A stretch of 64,000 nucleotides of DNA from Acidobacteriota bacterium (GCA_003222395.1 QHWB01000053.1:1-64000); one strand, 5' to 3'; shown: positions 8,620 to 17,919, numbered from the stretch's first letter. Notes: generated by a model not told the origin, from the letters alone. Made by a program: numbers and translations.

Positions 8620-9000
8620 TTAATGCGCCGGGTTGCGCGGCTGTTGGCCTTCTGCGAACCACTCACCTCGTAGGTGTCGAGGCCCGGTCAGTGCTCGATC
8701 TCGTGCTGGCGCGGCGAATTGGATTCCGCCAAGCGGTGTGATGCACGGGCGCGGACACTTCGAACTCACCGTACCGATTGCGGAACCCGCACCCGAATCG
8801 TCAAGCTGCGGCTTCAGCACTTCGAGTCGCCAATCGCCGCTCCGCCACAGGTGCTTCATCACCTCGCCAGCGAACAGGTGTTCGAGCAATGCCGCTCGGT
8901 GCGACGAGCGTGTGCTGTGGACGCTGGCTTTCACACTGGCTGGCGGCGAGTCGACGATGTTTTCACGCAGCCGAGAATCCACGGTCCAAACGGTGTCCAT
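8620..9000 (-). pseudogene. conserved hypothetical protein, truncated
   Basis: The first 70 or so residues look like real coding sequence: MDTVWTVDSRLRENIVDSPP, then HRAALLEHLFAGEVMKHLWR and DWRLEVLKPQLDDSGAG. I associate this layout with uncharacterised proteins that continue with a YDLVLE/RHIQLK section. Here the frame degenerates after DDSGAG into low-quality sequence, and traces such as SHRLAESN appear in another frame. It is therefore probably a frameshifted or truncated copy. No function is known to me. Confidence 0.45.
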
Positions 9001-9191
9001 TCCCGTTGGGGACGAACCAATCCCAACGCCTCACATGCTGTAGTGCAGCCTTCGGTCCTGTTGCTGCCGTAGCATCCGGGCTGCACCCGTGTGACCGCAG
9101 CGCTCCCGCGACTTGGTATGGCCCGGTGAGGCGGCAGCTTCAGTAACGACGTGGTATGCTGAATGTTCAGACCGCCGAGCGTGATAACGCC

Positions 9192-9356
9192 GGCGCAACA
9201 AAAGGCGCCTAGCGACCGTCCCGGATCGGGACACACACAAAATAGGTCGCGGCCGGGAGGTGCATGCATGGCAGACACTCTCGGGGGCAGTCGATAGACT
9301 GTCCTCACGCAGCTCGATCGACAACGGCCGGCGGCAGCGCCGGCCGTTGTCGTTTT
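9192..9356 (+). ncRNA. candidate structured small RNA or orphan riboswitch
   Basis: A compact row of hairpins ends at an intrinsic terminator. Hairpin A pairs GGCGC (9192-9196) with GCGCC (9205-9209). Hairpin B is nested: GCGACC (9212-9217) pairs with GGTCGC (9245-9250) and encloses a perfect GTCCCG-GAT-CGGGAC hairpin (9218-9232) plus an A-rich single-stranded 12-mer. Hairpin C is a 10-bp stem 9283-9292/9297-9306 with loop GATA and two G-U pairs. The terminator follows. No open frame explains this order and the downstream gene is truncated on the other strand. It could be a free small RNA or a riboswitch whose gene was deleted. I do not recognise a named RNA family. Confidence 0.45.
9319..9356 (+). 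terminator. strong rho-independent terminator
   Basis: A perfect 15-bp GC-rich stem (9319-9333 with 9338-9352), a four-base loop GCAG, then TTTT. The T-run lies only on the plus-strand side, so it stops rightward transcription. No intact plus-strand gene lies upstream, which is why the preceding structured stretch is proposed as an RNA. Confidence 0.85.
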
Positions 9357-9369
9357 CGGCACATCACAC

Positions 9370-9718
9370 TTATTTCTCGGCCAACATGATCGTCTCAGGC
9401 GTTGGCAGAGCGTGCGCTGAGACATTGCTGAACCCAGCGCCTTCGAGCCGCTGTCGCAACTCCGCAAACGTGTACGCGTCGCCGCCCGGCGTGCCGGCCA
9501 GCATCGTGAGGCTGAATCGGGCCGGGACCGGAGGCGAGACACGATCGGCATTGGGCACGAACTCGAGCACGACGGCGACAATTTCGGCGCGCACATTACG
9601 CTGCGCGATCGTGATGCCGAACAGGCCATGCCCGGCCGCAATGTCGAGCACCTTGAGCGCTTCGGTCGACGACTCCGCGACGAGATCCGCAATGGCCTGA
9701 GTTTCGGCATATACCGCA
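9370..9718 (-). pseudogene. SAM-dependent O-methyltransferase, internally deleted
   Basis: A class I methyltransferase of the O-methyltransferase type in reduced form. The SAM-binding motif I is clear (ALKVLDIAAGHGLFGITIAQ). The sequence then jumps from NVRAEIVAV directly to VLEFVPNADRVSPPVPARFS, without the roughly 65 residues (motifs II and III) that normally lie between. The C-terminal part is intact (DAYTFAELRQRLEGAGFSNV, ending PTPETIMLAEK). The N-terminal dimerisation domain is also missing: homology starts at YAETQAIADLVAES, where the sequence abuts a PIN fragment on the other strand. Loss of both regions should abolish catalysis. Confidence 0.8.
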
Positions 9719-9934
9719 GTTCTGGGCAAGCGTGAGCGCCGCAGGCTGCCGCAGGCCGATCTCGAAGCGCTGATGGCGAAGTACCACGATCGCCCGATGG
9801 GTTTCGCGGACGCCACGCTGGTCCACCTGGCGCAACGCGAGTCGCTGCTCACCGTCTTCACAGTGGATCACGACGATTTCGAAATCTATCGAATTGGCGG
9901 GCGCAGGCGCTTCCGTATCTTGCCGAGCCGGTGA
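9719..9934 (+). pseudogene. PIN-domain toxin, C-terminal fragment
   Basis: About 70 codons encode the C-terminal half of a VapC-like PIN ribonuclease: LPQADLEALMAKYHDRPMGF, ADATLVHLAQRESLLTVFTV, then DHDDFEIYRIGGRRRFRILP before TGA 9932-9934. The acidic residues of the second half (ADA, TVDHDDF) are present. The N-terminal half with the first catalytic Asp (a DTG/DTS-type motif) is absent and no start codon with a ribosome site is seen. It abuts the methyltransferase fragment at about 9718. No antitoxin gene is visible. Confidence 0.75.
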
Positions 9935-10383
9935 CGTCAAAACACAATCCCGACTTTTCGGCTCCATCGATCGTCGCAGCATCTTCCTGGGCGCCACGCT
10001 GCCTCCGGCTATGTTTACGACGGCAGCTCACCTCCGCATCCGACGACAAGCTGATTGCTGCGTGTCGATGCGACGGATGATGTTTGGTAACTCTCGACAT
10101 CAAGTTCGCAAGAACGAATTGGCGAACTCCGCCTTACTGTTTCGATGACGTCAGGTCGATATCCGTCAGGTCTTTTCTGCTTTCCTCCTGGACCGCGATC
10201 GTAAGTCGGCGAGGGCGCGAGCAATTGTGCGCGAATCCCTGGACGGCTGAAGTGGCCGCCGAATTGCTCGATTTCCTGCACCGCCCCCGCAGCACATCCG
10301 GTGCCCCAACGTCTCGGCGATCCGGCCCGCGCGTGAAGAACAACGGCGCGGTCACCCACGCGCCGACACCGGAGGAACCTCTG
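9935..10383. other. upstream region of the subtilase; no gene recognised
   Basis: No supported gene. The open frame running into the subtilase from 10084 is an extension upstream of its signal peptide. I saw no convincing promoter by eye. Confidence 0.4.
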
Positions 10384-12588
10384 ATGCGCCTCAGCAAAGC
10401 CATCGTCGCCGTCCTGCTCGTTCCGGTCGTGTTCGCCGCACGCCCCTCGGCGCAGACCGCGCGCGGGGGCCATTTCGTCGCCGGACAAATCCTGGTGAAG
10501 TTCGCCCCTGGCACCAGCGCTCGCGCGAAAGTCGATACCCACAGACTGTCGGGTGGCTCGCCGCTGAAGGAGGTCACGCGCACAGGCGTCCAACTTGTTT
10601 CGGTTCCCGCCGGCACCGAGTTGGCCGCTATCGCTCGGTACCAGCGCAACCCGAGTGTTCTCTACTCCGAACCGAACTTCATGCGCAGCGTGCCGACGCT
10701 CAACTTACAGGCGGCAGGCTCTGACGTCATTCCCGGCGACCGCAACTTCGCCGAGCAATGGGCGCTCCACAACACTGGCCAGCAGTTCTACTGCATCCCG
10801 TGGATTTTCGGAGATCTATGCTTCTACGTCGGCACCCCGGATGCGGATATCGATGCTCCGGAGGCCTGGGCGATCTCGACAGGCAGTCCCGCCGTCACCG
10901 TAGCAGTGATCGACACCGGCATCGACTACACGCACCCGGATCTGGCGGCGAACTACGCCGGTGGCTACGACTTCGTCAATCTCGATAGCGACCCGATGGA
11001 CGACCATGGGCACGGCACCCACGTCTCGGGAACGATTGCCGCCGCCATGAACAATCCCACTGGTGATCCTAGAGCCGATGAAGGCGTCGTTGGTGTGGCA
11101 CCCCACGCGCGGATTCTCGCGTACAAAGTCTGCTCCGCGGACGGCACGTGCAGCGACTTCGCCATTGAACAGGCAATCGCGCAGGCCATTGCGGACGGCG
11201 CCAGAGTCATCAACATGAGCCTCGGAGCTCCCGACGTGTCGCAGTCGCTGAACGAAAGCGTGCAGGCTGCGTGGAATGCCGGCCTGGTCATCGTCTCGGC
11301 AGCCGGCAACGACGGCGTTGAGAACGTGCCGTTCTACCCCGCGGCGTTCGACAATGTCATCTCAGTCGCTGCGTTCGACGAAGACGACCAACGCGCCTCG
11401 TTCTCCAACTACGGAAGCTGGGTGGACATCTCGGCTCCCGGCAACGTGATCTTGTCGACGTACCCGATGTCCACATGTGCCGCGTCGACAGAGCCGGGCA
11501 ACACCGGGTGTTACACCTGGTTGAGCGGAACGTCGATGGCTTCGCCTCATGTGGCCGGCGCCGCGGCACTGGTCTGGTCACGCGGCGACGTGACGACAAA
11601 CAGGCAGGTCGTCGATCTCCTCCTTCGCAGCGCCGACCCCATCGGTGTCGCAAGTGTTCGACTCGACACGTGGACGATCCACGGCGGCCTCAATCTTTAC
11701 AACGCCCTCAGCTACAGCTTCACGAACGCGCCCCCCGTCGCCAATGCAGGCGCGGATCAAACCGTGACGGACGCCGATGGAGACGGCGTGGCGTTGATCA
11801 CCGTCGACGGCACTGCGTCCTCCGACCCGGACGGCACCATCGTCAGTTACGAATGGCGCGAAGGCACGACGGTCATTGGTTTCGGCGCAACGCAATCTGT
11901 ATGGCTCGCTGTTGGTGATCACACGCTAACGCTTGAAGTGAAAGACGATGCCGGTGCCAGCAGTACCGACAGCGTGATCGTGACCGTCAAGGCTTTGAAC
12001 CGCCCACCCATCGCGTCGAATACGAGCGCGAGCACGGTCGTTGGCGCACCGATCACGGTGACGCTGAATGCAGCGGATGTCGAAACGTGCGAACTTTCGT
12101 TCACAGTCGTTCAGGGGCCGACCAGCGGCACACTCGGCGCGATTTCAGATCAGCCGTGTGCAGCCGGAACACCGAACGGCGACACCGCGCGAATTATCTA
12201 TGCGCCGGGCAATGCGGCCGGCGTCTACAGCTTCACGTACAGGGCCAACGACGGCAGCGCCGACAGCAATGTGGCAACGGTGACGATCACCGTCAACCCG
12301 CCGCCGGTTCAACCGCCTGCTGCGCCGACGAGGCTGAGCGCGGTGAGCTCCAAGGGCAGGATCAAGCTCGTTTGGACGCAGTCGACGAGCGCGGGGGTGA
12401 CGCAGAACAGGATCTACCGATCGACCATCAACGGCGGACCGTACGAAGTGTTCGCATCCATCGCTGCGAACACTTCATACACCGATACTCGGGTAACGCG
12501 GGGCACTACCTACTATTACGTCATCAGCGCTGTGAACGGCAATGGCGAGAGCGCCACGTCGAATCAGGCCTCGGCGAAATCGAGATAG
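10384..12588 (+). CDS. secreted subtilisin-like serine protease (S8) with PKD and FN3 domains
   Basis: A 734-residue secreted protease. The ATG at 10384 has GGAGGA about ten bases upstream and starts a signal peptide (MRLSKAIVAVLLVPVVFAAR). A prodomain-like section (GQILVKFAPGTSARAKVDTH) precedes the S8 catalytic domain. The catalytic residues are Asp177 (AVIDTGIDYTHPDL), His210 (DDHGHGTHVSGT), Asn309 (SAAGNDG) and Ser384 (LSGTSMASPHVAGAAAL). After about residue 450 come a PKD-type domain (PPVANAGADQTVTDADGDG), a cadherin/Ig-like domain and a C-terminal fibronectin type III domain (APTRLSAVSSKGRIKLVWTQ). The protein should act outside the cell in peptide degradation. The gene stands alone, and a second, unrelated-length subtilase lies at 20236-21483. 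Confidence 0.95.
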   Translation: MRLSKAIVAVLLVPVVFAARPSAQTARGGHFVAGQILVKFAPGTSARAKVDTHRLSGGSPLKEVTRTGVQLVSVPAGTELAAIARYQRNPSVLYSEPNFMRSVPTLNLQAAGSDVIPGDRNFAEQWALHNTGQQFYCIPWIFGDLCFYVGTPDADIDAPEAWAISTGSPAVTVAVIDTGIDYTHPDLAANYAGGYDFVNLDSDPMDDHGHGTHVSGTIAAAMNNPTGDPRADEGVVGVAPHARILAYKVCSADGTCSDFAIEQAIAQAIADGARVINMSLGAPDVSQSLNESVQAAWNAGLVIVSAAGNDGVENVPFYPAAFDNVISVAAFDEDDQRASFSNYGSWVDISAPGNVILSTYPMSTCAASTEPGNTGCYTWLSGTSMASPHVAGAAALVWSRGDVTTNRQVVDLLLRSADPIGVASVRLDTWTIHGGLNLYNALSYSFTNAPPVANAGADQTVTDADGDGVALITVDGTASSDPDGTIVSYEWREGTTVIGFGATQSVWLAVGDHTLTLEVKDDAGASSTDSVIVTVKALNRPPIASNTSASTVVGAPITVTLNAADVETCELSFTVVQGPTSGTLGAISDQPCAAGTPNGDTARIIYAPGNAAGVYSFTYRANDGSADSNVATVTITVNPPPVQPPAAPTRLSAVSSKGRIKLVWTQSTSAGVTQNRIYRSTINGGPYEVFASIAANTSYTDTRVTRGTTYYYVISAVNGNGESATSNQASAKSR

Positions 12589-12917
12589 GCCTGCTGCCGG
12601 CCCATCGGGTTCTGGAACGAATCGTGTAAGGCGATGTCCGGTTTCGGATAGTGCATTATCGGAACAATCAAGCACGGCCGCCCCGCGTCTATGCGACTCC
12701 AGCGGGGAACTCCTGTCGGTAACGGGCGGCATCCGCGGCTTCAGCGGCGCCAGCGGCTTCATCGCAGAAACGCCGTCCGGCAGGAATGCCACCGGATGTC
12801 CGAACTTCCGCGCGAAGTTCCGTCTCCGGTCGGGCGCTCGGCGCGACTGATCCACTCAATCCGCGGTCGATGCATGAGGCGGGACAGCGCTGGCGCGCCG
12901 TCCCGCCCGCCGAATCA
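12589..12917. other. convergent intergenic region
   Basis: Lies between the stop codons of the subtilase (plus) and a lipoprotein gene (minus). No gene or clear intrinsic terminator seen. Confidence 0.4.
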
Positions 12918-13655
12918 CTACTGAAAGCAGGCCGTCGTTTGCGGACCGTTCGGGTCTGTGGCGACAGGAACCGTGGTCGAGCACTGATAGAACCGGAGCT
13001 GCGCCAGCTTGAGCCCCTGGTTGTCGTAATCCCAGAAGTACCCGGTCAAAGAGCTGTCAAAGAGTGGAACGCGGTCCAGAACGCCGTCGCCGTCGATGTC
13101 AGCATAGATGTAGAGCAAGTACTTGGTGACATTGTCAAAGGTCGATTTGCCCTTCGAACGCTCGAGCGTCAGCGTAATCACCGAGCAGACCTCCGCGCCG
13201 TCGAACGGATCGATCGCGCAGGTCGTCGTCAGCGATTTGCCGCCAGGCGTGCCGAGTGCGCGCGCGAAGACGGAGTAGACCGTCGTGCCGTCGCCGTTGG
13301 GATCGGGATTCGGGAGCTGGAAGCTCGCCTCACCGTCAGTCCCGTTGGCATCGAGGACCGCGAAGTCCGGTCCTTCAGTCAGCATGATTTTCGGGTTCCC
13401 CCAGAGCGGCACGAAAATCCGGTGACCATTGTCGCCGGTCATGTCCGCCGTCTTGGCTCTGGGAACGCCGATGATGTTGAGATTGTAGTGAGCACCACTC
13501 GGAGCGCCGTTGCCGGTTTGAACTGACAAAGGACGCGCTAAAGTCTTCGTCGCCTCACTGACTGACGCATTTGGACCGAGCGGCGTGCGTTGGTTACATG
13601 CCGCTGACGCTATTAGCGCCACACACACCACAATTGTTCTCGGGAGCCGTTTCAT
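12918..13655 (-). CDS. putative lipoprotein of unknown function
   Basis: A 245-residue protein starting at ATG 13653-13655 with GAGGAGG upstream. The start is fixed by a lipoprotein signal (MKRLPRTIVVCVALIASAAC), with the lipobox Cys at residue 20. The mature part has a phrase I associate with proteins found near multicopper oxidases: SGAHYNLNIIGVPRAKTADM followed by GDNGHRIFVPLWG. It also has an Asp-rich calcium-loop-like motif (DIDGDGVLD) near the C-terminus and two Cys pairs. It lies downstream of, and on the same strand as, the oxidase and SCO operon at 14155-17847, separated by about 500 bases. The function is not known; a role in the same extracytoplasmic process is inference. Confidence 0.78.
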   Translation of the reverse strand: MKRLPRTIVVCVALIASAACNQRTPLGPNASVSEATKTLARPLSVQTGNGAPSGAHYNLNIIGVPRAKTADMTGDNGHRIFVPLWGNPKIMLTEGPDFAVLDANGTDGEASFQLPNPDPNGDGTTVYSVFARALGTPGGKSLTTTCAIDPFDGAEVCSVITLTLERSKGKSTFDNVTKYLLYIYADIDGDGVLDRVPLFDSSLTGYFWDYDNQGLKLAQLRFYQCSTTVPVATDPNGPQTTACFQ

Positions 13656-14154
13656 GGCAATCCTCCTCGGGGTTGACGCATCCAACAGATTCGAGCAGAC
13701 GAGCGATACGAATGGAACCGACGATCCGCGTTGTCGAAGTTGTCCCATCGGCCTCCGAACAAATGAGGAGGAGCGCTGGAGGGAACTACGAAAGGTATGC
13801 CAAGGCGCGCGCTGGCGAATTGAACGGTTGTTGCGACGTACGAGGGGCGACGCGCGGCACAATCGTAAGGGAGCGGCTAAAGTGCGAGGGTTCTCTGCGG
13901 CTTCGGCGGAGTGGCGCCAGCCTCCGCTTCATGCACGGTGACGCTGACAGGCAGTCAACAACAGGCCGTGCGGTGCATACCAGTAATTAGGAGAGCGTGC
14001 TCGACGCGCGCCGCCGGCGCACAGATTCGATCCGTAATCCTCAGACGCGAAGACCGTTAGAGTCGACATGCCGACGAACGTTTCGCGTACACGCTTCGCA
14101 GCGCGTCGAAATCATGCGATTTTCGACGACATCGTTCGACTCCCGATCACACAA
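13656..14154. other. no gene recognised
   Basis: Gap between two minus-strand genes. It must hold the promoter of the lipoprotein gene if that gene is not part of the upstream operon, but I see no clear -35/-10 pair. Confidence 0.4.
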
Positions 14155-14640
14155 TCAGCCGGCCAGCTTGGGCGAAGAGAACGTCGCCGTCGCTCCGGTC
14201 AACGAGCCGGTGAGCAAATCGAACTTGAGCGTAATCGTCGCCATCGCCGACCGCGCCGAGAGCCGTCCATCAGTGGTCGCTCGATAGAACGGGAACATGA
14301 TCTCGAGGCGATCCGAGAGCGACAGCAGCCGCAGTATCCTGTCTTCCCCCACCGCGACGTACTTCGCACCGGATGTCAGTCCAACGCCGGAAACGTCGAC
14401 GAGCTTGATCACGAGCCGTACTTTCGGCGTAGCCAGCAAGGGATCGGTTACGAACGTACTGGCGATCGACAGGCTCCCGGACAATGACACGCTCTCGGGC
14501 AGCCCGTCCACGTTGCCCGAGATCGGCACAGTGACGCTGGTTGCCAGCGCGGCGGCAGGCGCATCGCCGCTGCCGGTCAGCATGACGATAGCGATAAACG
14601 ACAAAATCACGAGAACGGATTTCGTTCGACGGCTGCTCAT
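14155..14640 (-). CDS. small secreted protein
   Basis: A 161-residue protein. The ATG at 14638-14640 is chosen because GGGAGGACC precedes it and a signal peptide follows (MSSRRTKSVLVILSFIAIVM). The mature part is beta-rich, Ser/Thr-rich and lacks Cys (SVTVPISGNVDGLPESVSLS, then MATITLKFDLLTGSLTGATA). No family recognised. It starts 22 bases after the SCO-cytochrome gene ends and is probably the last gene of that operon. Confidence 0.7.
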   Translation of the reverse strand: MSSRRTKSVLVILSFIAIVMLTGSGDAPAAALATSVTVPISGNVDGLPESVSLSGSLSIASTFVTDPLLATPKVRLVIKLVDVSGVGLTSGAKYVAVGEDRILRLLSLSDRLEIMFPFYRATTDGRLSARSAMATITLKFDLLTGSLTGATATFSSPKLAG

Positions 14641-14662
14641 CGGTCCTCCCACGCCTTGCGCA

Positions 14663-15655
14663 TCAGCGCGTCTTTCTGTTTCGACTGGCGGCGCTTTGCG
14701 CATCCATATACTTCATTATTGCTGCGACGTCGCCGTCGCCCAGGCGCAGATTGGGCATCACCACCTGCTTGTACTTGGCGAACAGCGCCGTCGCGATCGG
14801 ATCCTTCTGCGCCAGCATCTTGTCCGGCGCCTTGATGAATCCTTCGAGCCATGCGCGGTCGCGGTCATGGGTGACGCCCGCGAGATCGGGTCCGATGCCA
14901 TCGCCCTCACCGAACGTGTGGCACGCGGCGCACTTGGTCTCGAACAAGTAACTCCCGGCCGCGAATCCCGCAATCGGCCGAGCCGCTTCGTAGCTCTTTG
15001 CGATCACCGGCTCCCTGTTCTTCCATCCAATCAGAAAATTGGTGATGGTGGCGGCAAGGAAGCGCGGGTTGTCGACCGCTGAGTTCAGCATCCACTGTCC
15101 CGTCGGCTCATTCCCGATCATCAAGCTGGGAAGGTGACCGTCCGGGTTCACGGCGTCGGTGCGCGAATACAACCCAGTCTTCTTTTGCACAGTCGCGATA
15201 TCGTCAGCCTTGCCGGTGAGGAACAGCCAGCCCGGTCCGACGCCGAATTTCTCTGCGTACTCGCGCAGCACTGCAGGCGTATCCCAATCGGGATCGATGC
15301 TGATGGAGTAAAAGAAGATGTCGGTGCCCATTCGACTGCCGAGGAGGCGCTGCACCTGCGCGAGCTTCGCCGTCTCGAGCGGACACCGATCCCTGCACCG
15401 TGTGTAGATGACGTTGATGACGACCGACTTTCCCTTCAGGAGGTCGTCATAGAAGCGGACCGTTTGGCCCGTTTGCGTGATCAGCTGGACGTTGGGAAAA
15501 TAGTCACGTCCCCAGAGGACGTCGGCATGCGCCACAGGGATCGTCGTGCGCGTGACGCCTGCCACGACGAGCAGCGCCAGCAACGTCATGCGGAGTATCT
15601 GACACTTCCGCTTTGATACCGCGGGATCCTTTCTTCCCGTCAGCAAGCACGTCAT
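14663..15655 (-). CDS. SCO1/SenC copper protein fused to cytochrome c
   Basis: A 330-residue two-domain periplasmic protein. After a signal-anchor (LRMTLLALLVVAGVTRTTIP) residues 45-205 form a SCO/SenC thioredoxin fold. The copper ligands are Cys87 and Cys91 (YTRCRDRCPLE) and His174 (PDGHLPSLMIGN). A C-terminal cytochrome c domain follows, with haem motif CAACH (242-246) and a likely axial Met (VVMPNLRLGDGDV, about residue 300). SCO proteins deliver copper or reduce cysteines during oxidase assembly; the fused cytochrome suggests electron transfer. The start ATG overlaps the TGA of the multicopper oxidase by four bases (ATGA), implying translational coupling. A second SCO protein without the cytochrome domain is at 29251-29835. 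Confidence 0.93.
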   Translation of the reverse strand: MTCLLTGRKDPAVSKRKCQILRMTLLALLVVAGVTRTTIPVAHADVLWGRDYFPNVQLITQTGQTVRFYDDLLKGKSVVINVIYTRCRDRCPLETAKLAQVQRLLGSRMGTDIFFYSISIDPDWDTPAVLREYAEKFGVGPGWLFLTGKADDIATVQKKTGLYSRTDAVNPDGHLPSLMIGNEPTGQWMLNSAVDNPRFLAATITNFLIGWKNREPVIAKSYEAARPIAGFAAGSYLFETKCAACHTFGEGDGIGPDLAGVTHDRDRAWLEGFIKAPDKMLAQKDPIATALFAKYKQVVMPNLRLGDGDVAAIMKYMDAQSAASRNRKTR

Positions 15656-17847
15656 CGGAACGCCGTCGGCAGGATCTCGGTCGGATCCTCGAATGTGACA
15701 CCCTGCGGTCTCGGAATCGGCGTCGGCAGCGGCCGCAGGAACGGCGGCCCGCTGTCGTCGATCTCCCATCGCAGCAGCATCGCGTTGTCCTCGTGCACGG
15801 TGTTGTGGCAGTGTTCCATGAACATCCCGCCGAAGTCGCGGAATTGCATCGTGATCGTGACGGTGCCGCCGGGATGCAGGCGATACACGTCCTTCCGCCC
15901 TCTTTCCGCGGCCGGAACGTTGGCCGCGCTCCCGTCGCGCGCCAGAATCTGCCCCTCCTCGAAATGGATGTGAATGGGGTGATCCCAGCCGCCGCCGCCG
16001 TTCTTCAGCGTCCAGATTTCGCGGGTGCCGAATCTCGGCCCCGCGGAGATGCGGCCGAAGTCCGCCGCAAGCGTCTCGCCGCCGTCGGTTGCAATGCCCC
16101 ACGGACCAAAGAACGTCGTCACCGGATCGTTGGTCGTCTGCCCGGCGCCCCTGTTGAACTCGAACACGCGCTCCGCGGCGACCGGAACGTTCGTCAGGTC
16201 CGGGTTCGGAATCAGAACCGCTGGAACCTGGCTCACATCGGGCTGCGCGGGGTCTCGTACGATGTCAAACTCGAGAAATTTCCCGACGCATGGGTCGGAC
16301 GACTGGCCGGCGAGCGCCTCGTTCAGCGTCAGGTCTTGCTTCGGCCCTCTGCCATCCTCATGCTCGGTCAGATTGACCATCCACACCTTCTGGCCGACCG
16401 CGTAGCGGGAGAAATCGATCACGATGTCGTAGCGCTCGGCGATGCCCATTTCGTCCGTTTCAGTGAGGAGCACGGGGTTGGGGAGCAGGTTGCCGTCGTT
16501 CGCAATCTGGAAGAACGGTGAGCCGTCGCTGAGCGTGAGCTTGAAGAAGCGCGACACCGCGCCGTTCAGAATACGGAAGCGATACTTCCGCCGCTCCACT
16601 TGGAAAAATGGTTTGTAGGCGAGGTTCACCGTCATCGCGTCGCCAAGGAACCCGTCGAAGTTGAAGATGTCGAAAAACAGCTGGCCGTTTTGATCCCAGG
16701 CCTTGTCGGCCAGCATCAGGTTCACATCGTAATCGAGGTTGCCGAACGATTTCGCCGTTCCGCTCGGCAGCCGCAGGTTCACGCCGTCGTTGATCGCCTC
16801 GTTGCCGCGATCGAGGGCGCTGTAGATGTTGAACATCCCGGCCATGCCCTTGTAGACGTTCTGCGCCGTGAAGCTGAACATGTGATCGTGAAACCAGTGC
16901 GTGCTCATCGTCTCGCGCCAGTCCCCCGGAACGTTGGTGATGCCGCCCGCGTCGTTGGGACTTCCGGCACGGGGATCTGTGGCGGCCGTGTTGATACTCC
17001 TCAGACCAGCCAGCAGGATCGGATAGTGGTAGTCGTAGAACTCGCCGGGGAAGAAGTACGCGCCGGTGAAACCGTCGTTCTCCGCGCCATGATGCCCGTT
17101 GTGCTCGTGGGTGGTGATCGTGTGACGTCCGAAGCCGCCGTTGTTCGTCACGTCAGCCGACAGTCTGTTGTGATGGCGGAACAAGATCGGTTCAGCGTAC
17201 CGCCCGATCATCAGTTTCGGCGGCAGCGTTCCCATGAACGTCCACAGTTTGTCGGGCCGCTGGTTCGGCAGGTTCGGGTGGAAGCGACACGGAAAAGACG
17301 ATGAGGCGTTGATCCCGGAATTCAGGCTCGACGGAACTCCCGGGTTGTACACGTTATTAGTTTTTGCGCCTTCCTGCGTCACGTCAATCGCCACCCTCGG
17401 CGGAAATTGATCGAACAATTGGTGCGCCCAGATCGGTCCCGGCGGACGCCCTTCGATCGGACCGAAGCCCCCGCCCAGCTCCGGCGGCACCGGCTGCTGC
17501 GTCGTATTTGCCTCCCGCGTGGGCGCCGGATTCAGCGTGGCAACGGCATTTCGCGGCAGGACGTCGAACCGCGGCATCGGCTGCGTGAAAGGCTGCACCC
17601 CAAACAGCGGACTGGGCGGCGCGCCGGTCGGAATTCCGTCGGCGTACACGCTGCTGGCGAAGGGGCTCAGTCCGTTAATCGGCAGCAGCAGCCCTCCGGC
17701 GGTGATGACACCCCATCTGATCAAGTCACGCCGCGAGATCTGGCCGGTGGAGTACGCCTTTACGATTTCGCGGCGATTGTTCCGAGCGTTCTCGGCTTCC
17801 CTGAGTCGTGCCCTCGATGCTTTCGGTGAGAGGTACACGCTTCTCAT
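15652..17847 (-). CDS. multicopper oxidase, Tat-exported
   Basis: A 731-residue multicopper oxidase, which couples four one-electron oxidations of a substrate (metal ion, phenol or similar) to reduction of O2 to water. A twin-arginine signal occurs at residues 39-60 (ISRRDLIRWGVITAGGLLLP), after a charged N-terminal extension. The four copper-ligand motifs are in order: THEHNGHH near 245, WFHDHMF near 317, HPIHIHFEE near 625, and EHCHNTVHEDNAM near 677, the last giving the Cys-His and Met of the type 1 site. It is longer than CotA-type enzymes (about 510 residues), with inserts between the motifs. It heads an operon with the SCO-cytochrome protein. The substrate cannot be read from sequence; manganese or phenolics are only possibilities. 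Confidence 0.93.
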   Translation of the reverse strand: MRSVYLSPKASRARLREAENARNNRREIVKAYSTGQISRRDLIRWGVITAGGLLLPINGLSPFASSVYADGIPTGAPPSPLFGVQPFTQPMPRFDVLPRNAVATLNPAPTREANTTQQPVPPELGGGFGPIEGRPPGPIWAHQLFDQFPPRVAIDVTQEGAKTNNVYNPGVPSSLNSGINASSSFPCRFHPNLPNQRPDKLWTFMGTLPPKLMIGRYAEPILFRHHNRLSADVTNNGGFGRHTITTHEHNGHHGAENDGFTGAYFFPGEFYDYHYPILLAGLRSINTAATDPRAGSPNDAGGITNVPGDWRETMSTHWFHDHMFSFTAQNVYKGMAGMFNIYSALDRGNEAINDGVNLRLPSGTAKSFGNLDYDVNLMLADKAWDQNGQLFFDIFNFDGFLGDAMTVNLAYKPFFQVERRKYRFRILNGAVSRFFKLTLSDGSPFFQIANDGNLLPNPVLLTETDEMGIAERYDIVIDFSRYAVGQKVWMVNLTEHEDGRGPKQDLTLNEALAGQSSDPCVGKFLEFDIVRDPAQPDVSQVPAVLIPNPDLTNVPVAAERVFEFNRGAGQTTNDPVTTFFGPWGIATDGGETLAADFGRISAGPRFGTREIWTLKNGGGGWDHPIHIHFEEGQILARDGSAANVPAAERGRKDVYRLHPGGTVTITMQFRDFGGMFMEHCHNTVHEDNAMLLRWEIDDSGPPFLRPLPTPIPRPQGVTFEDPTEILPTAFR

Positions 17848-17919
17848 CCCCTTTCGCGCCGGCGCGCGCTATCGCGCTGACGATGCGTCAGCGCGGCCAC
17901 GCCGACAACGATAGGGCGA

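Noticed and set aside
15652-17847. Copper nitrite reductase as an alternative for the first oxidase
   Set aside because: It has the four-motif layout with HCH and trinuclear His pairs of three-domain multicopper oxidases, and is far longer than nitrite reductases.
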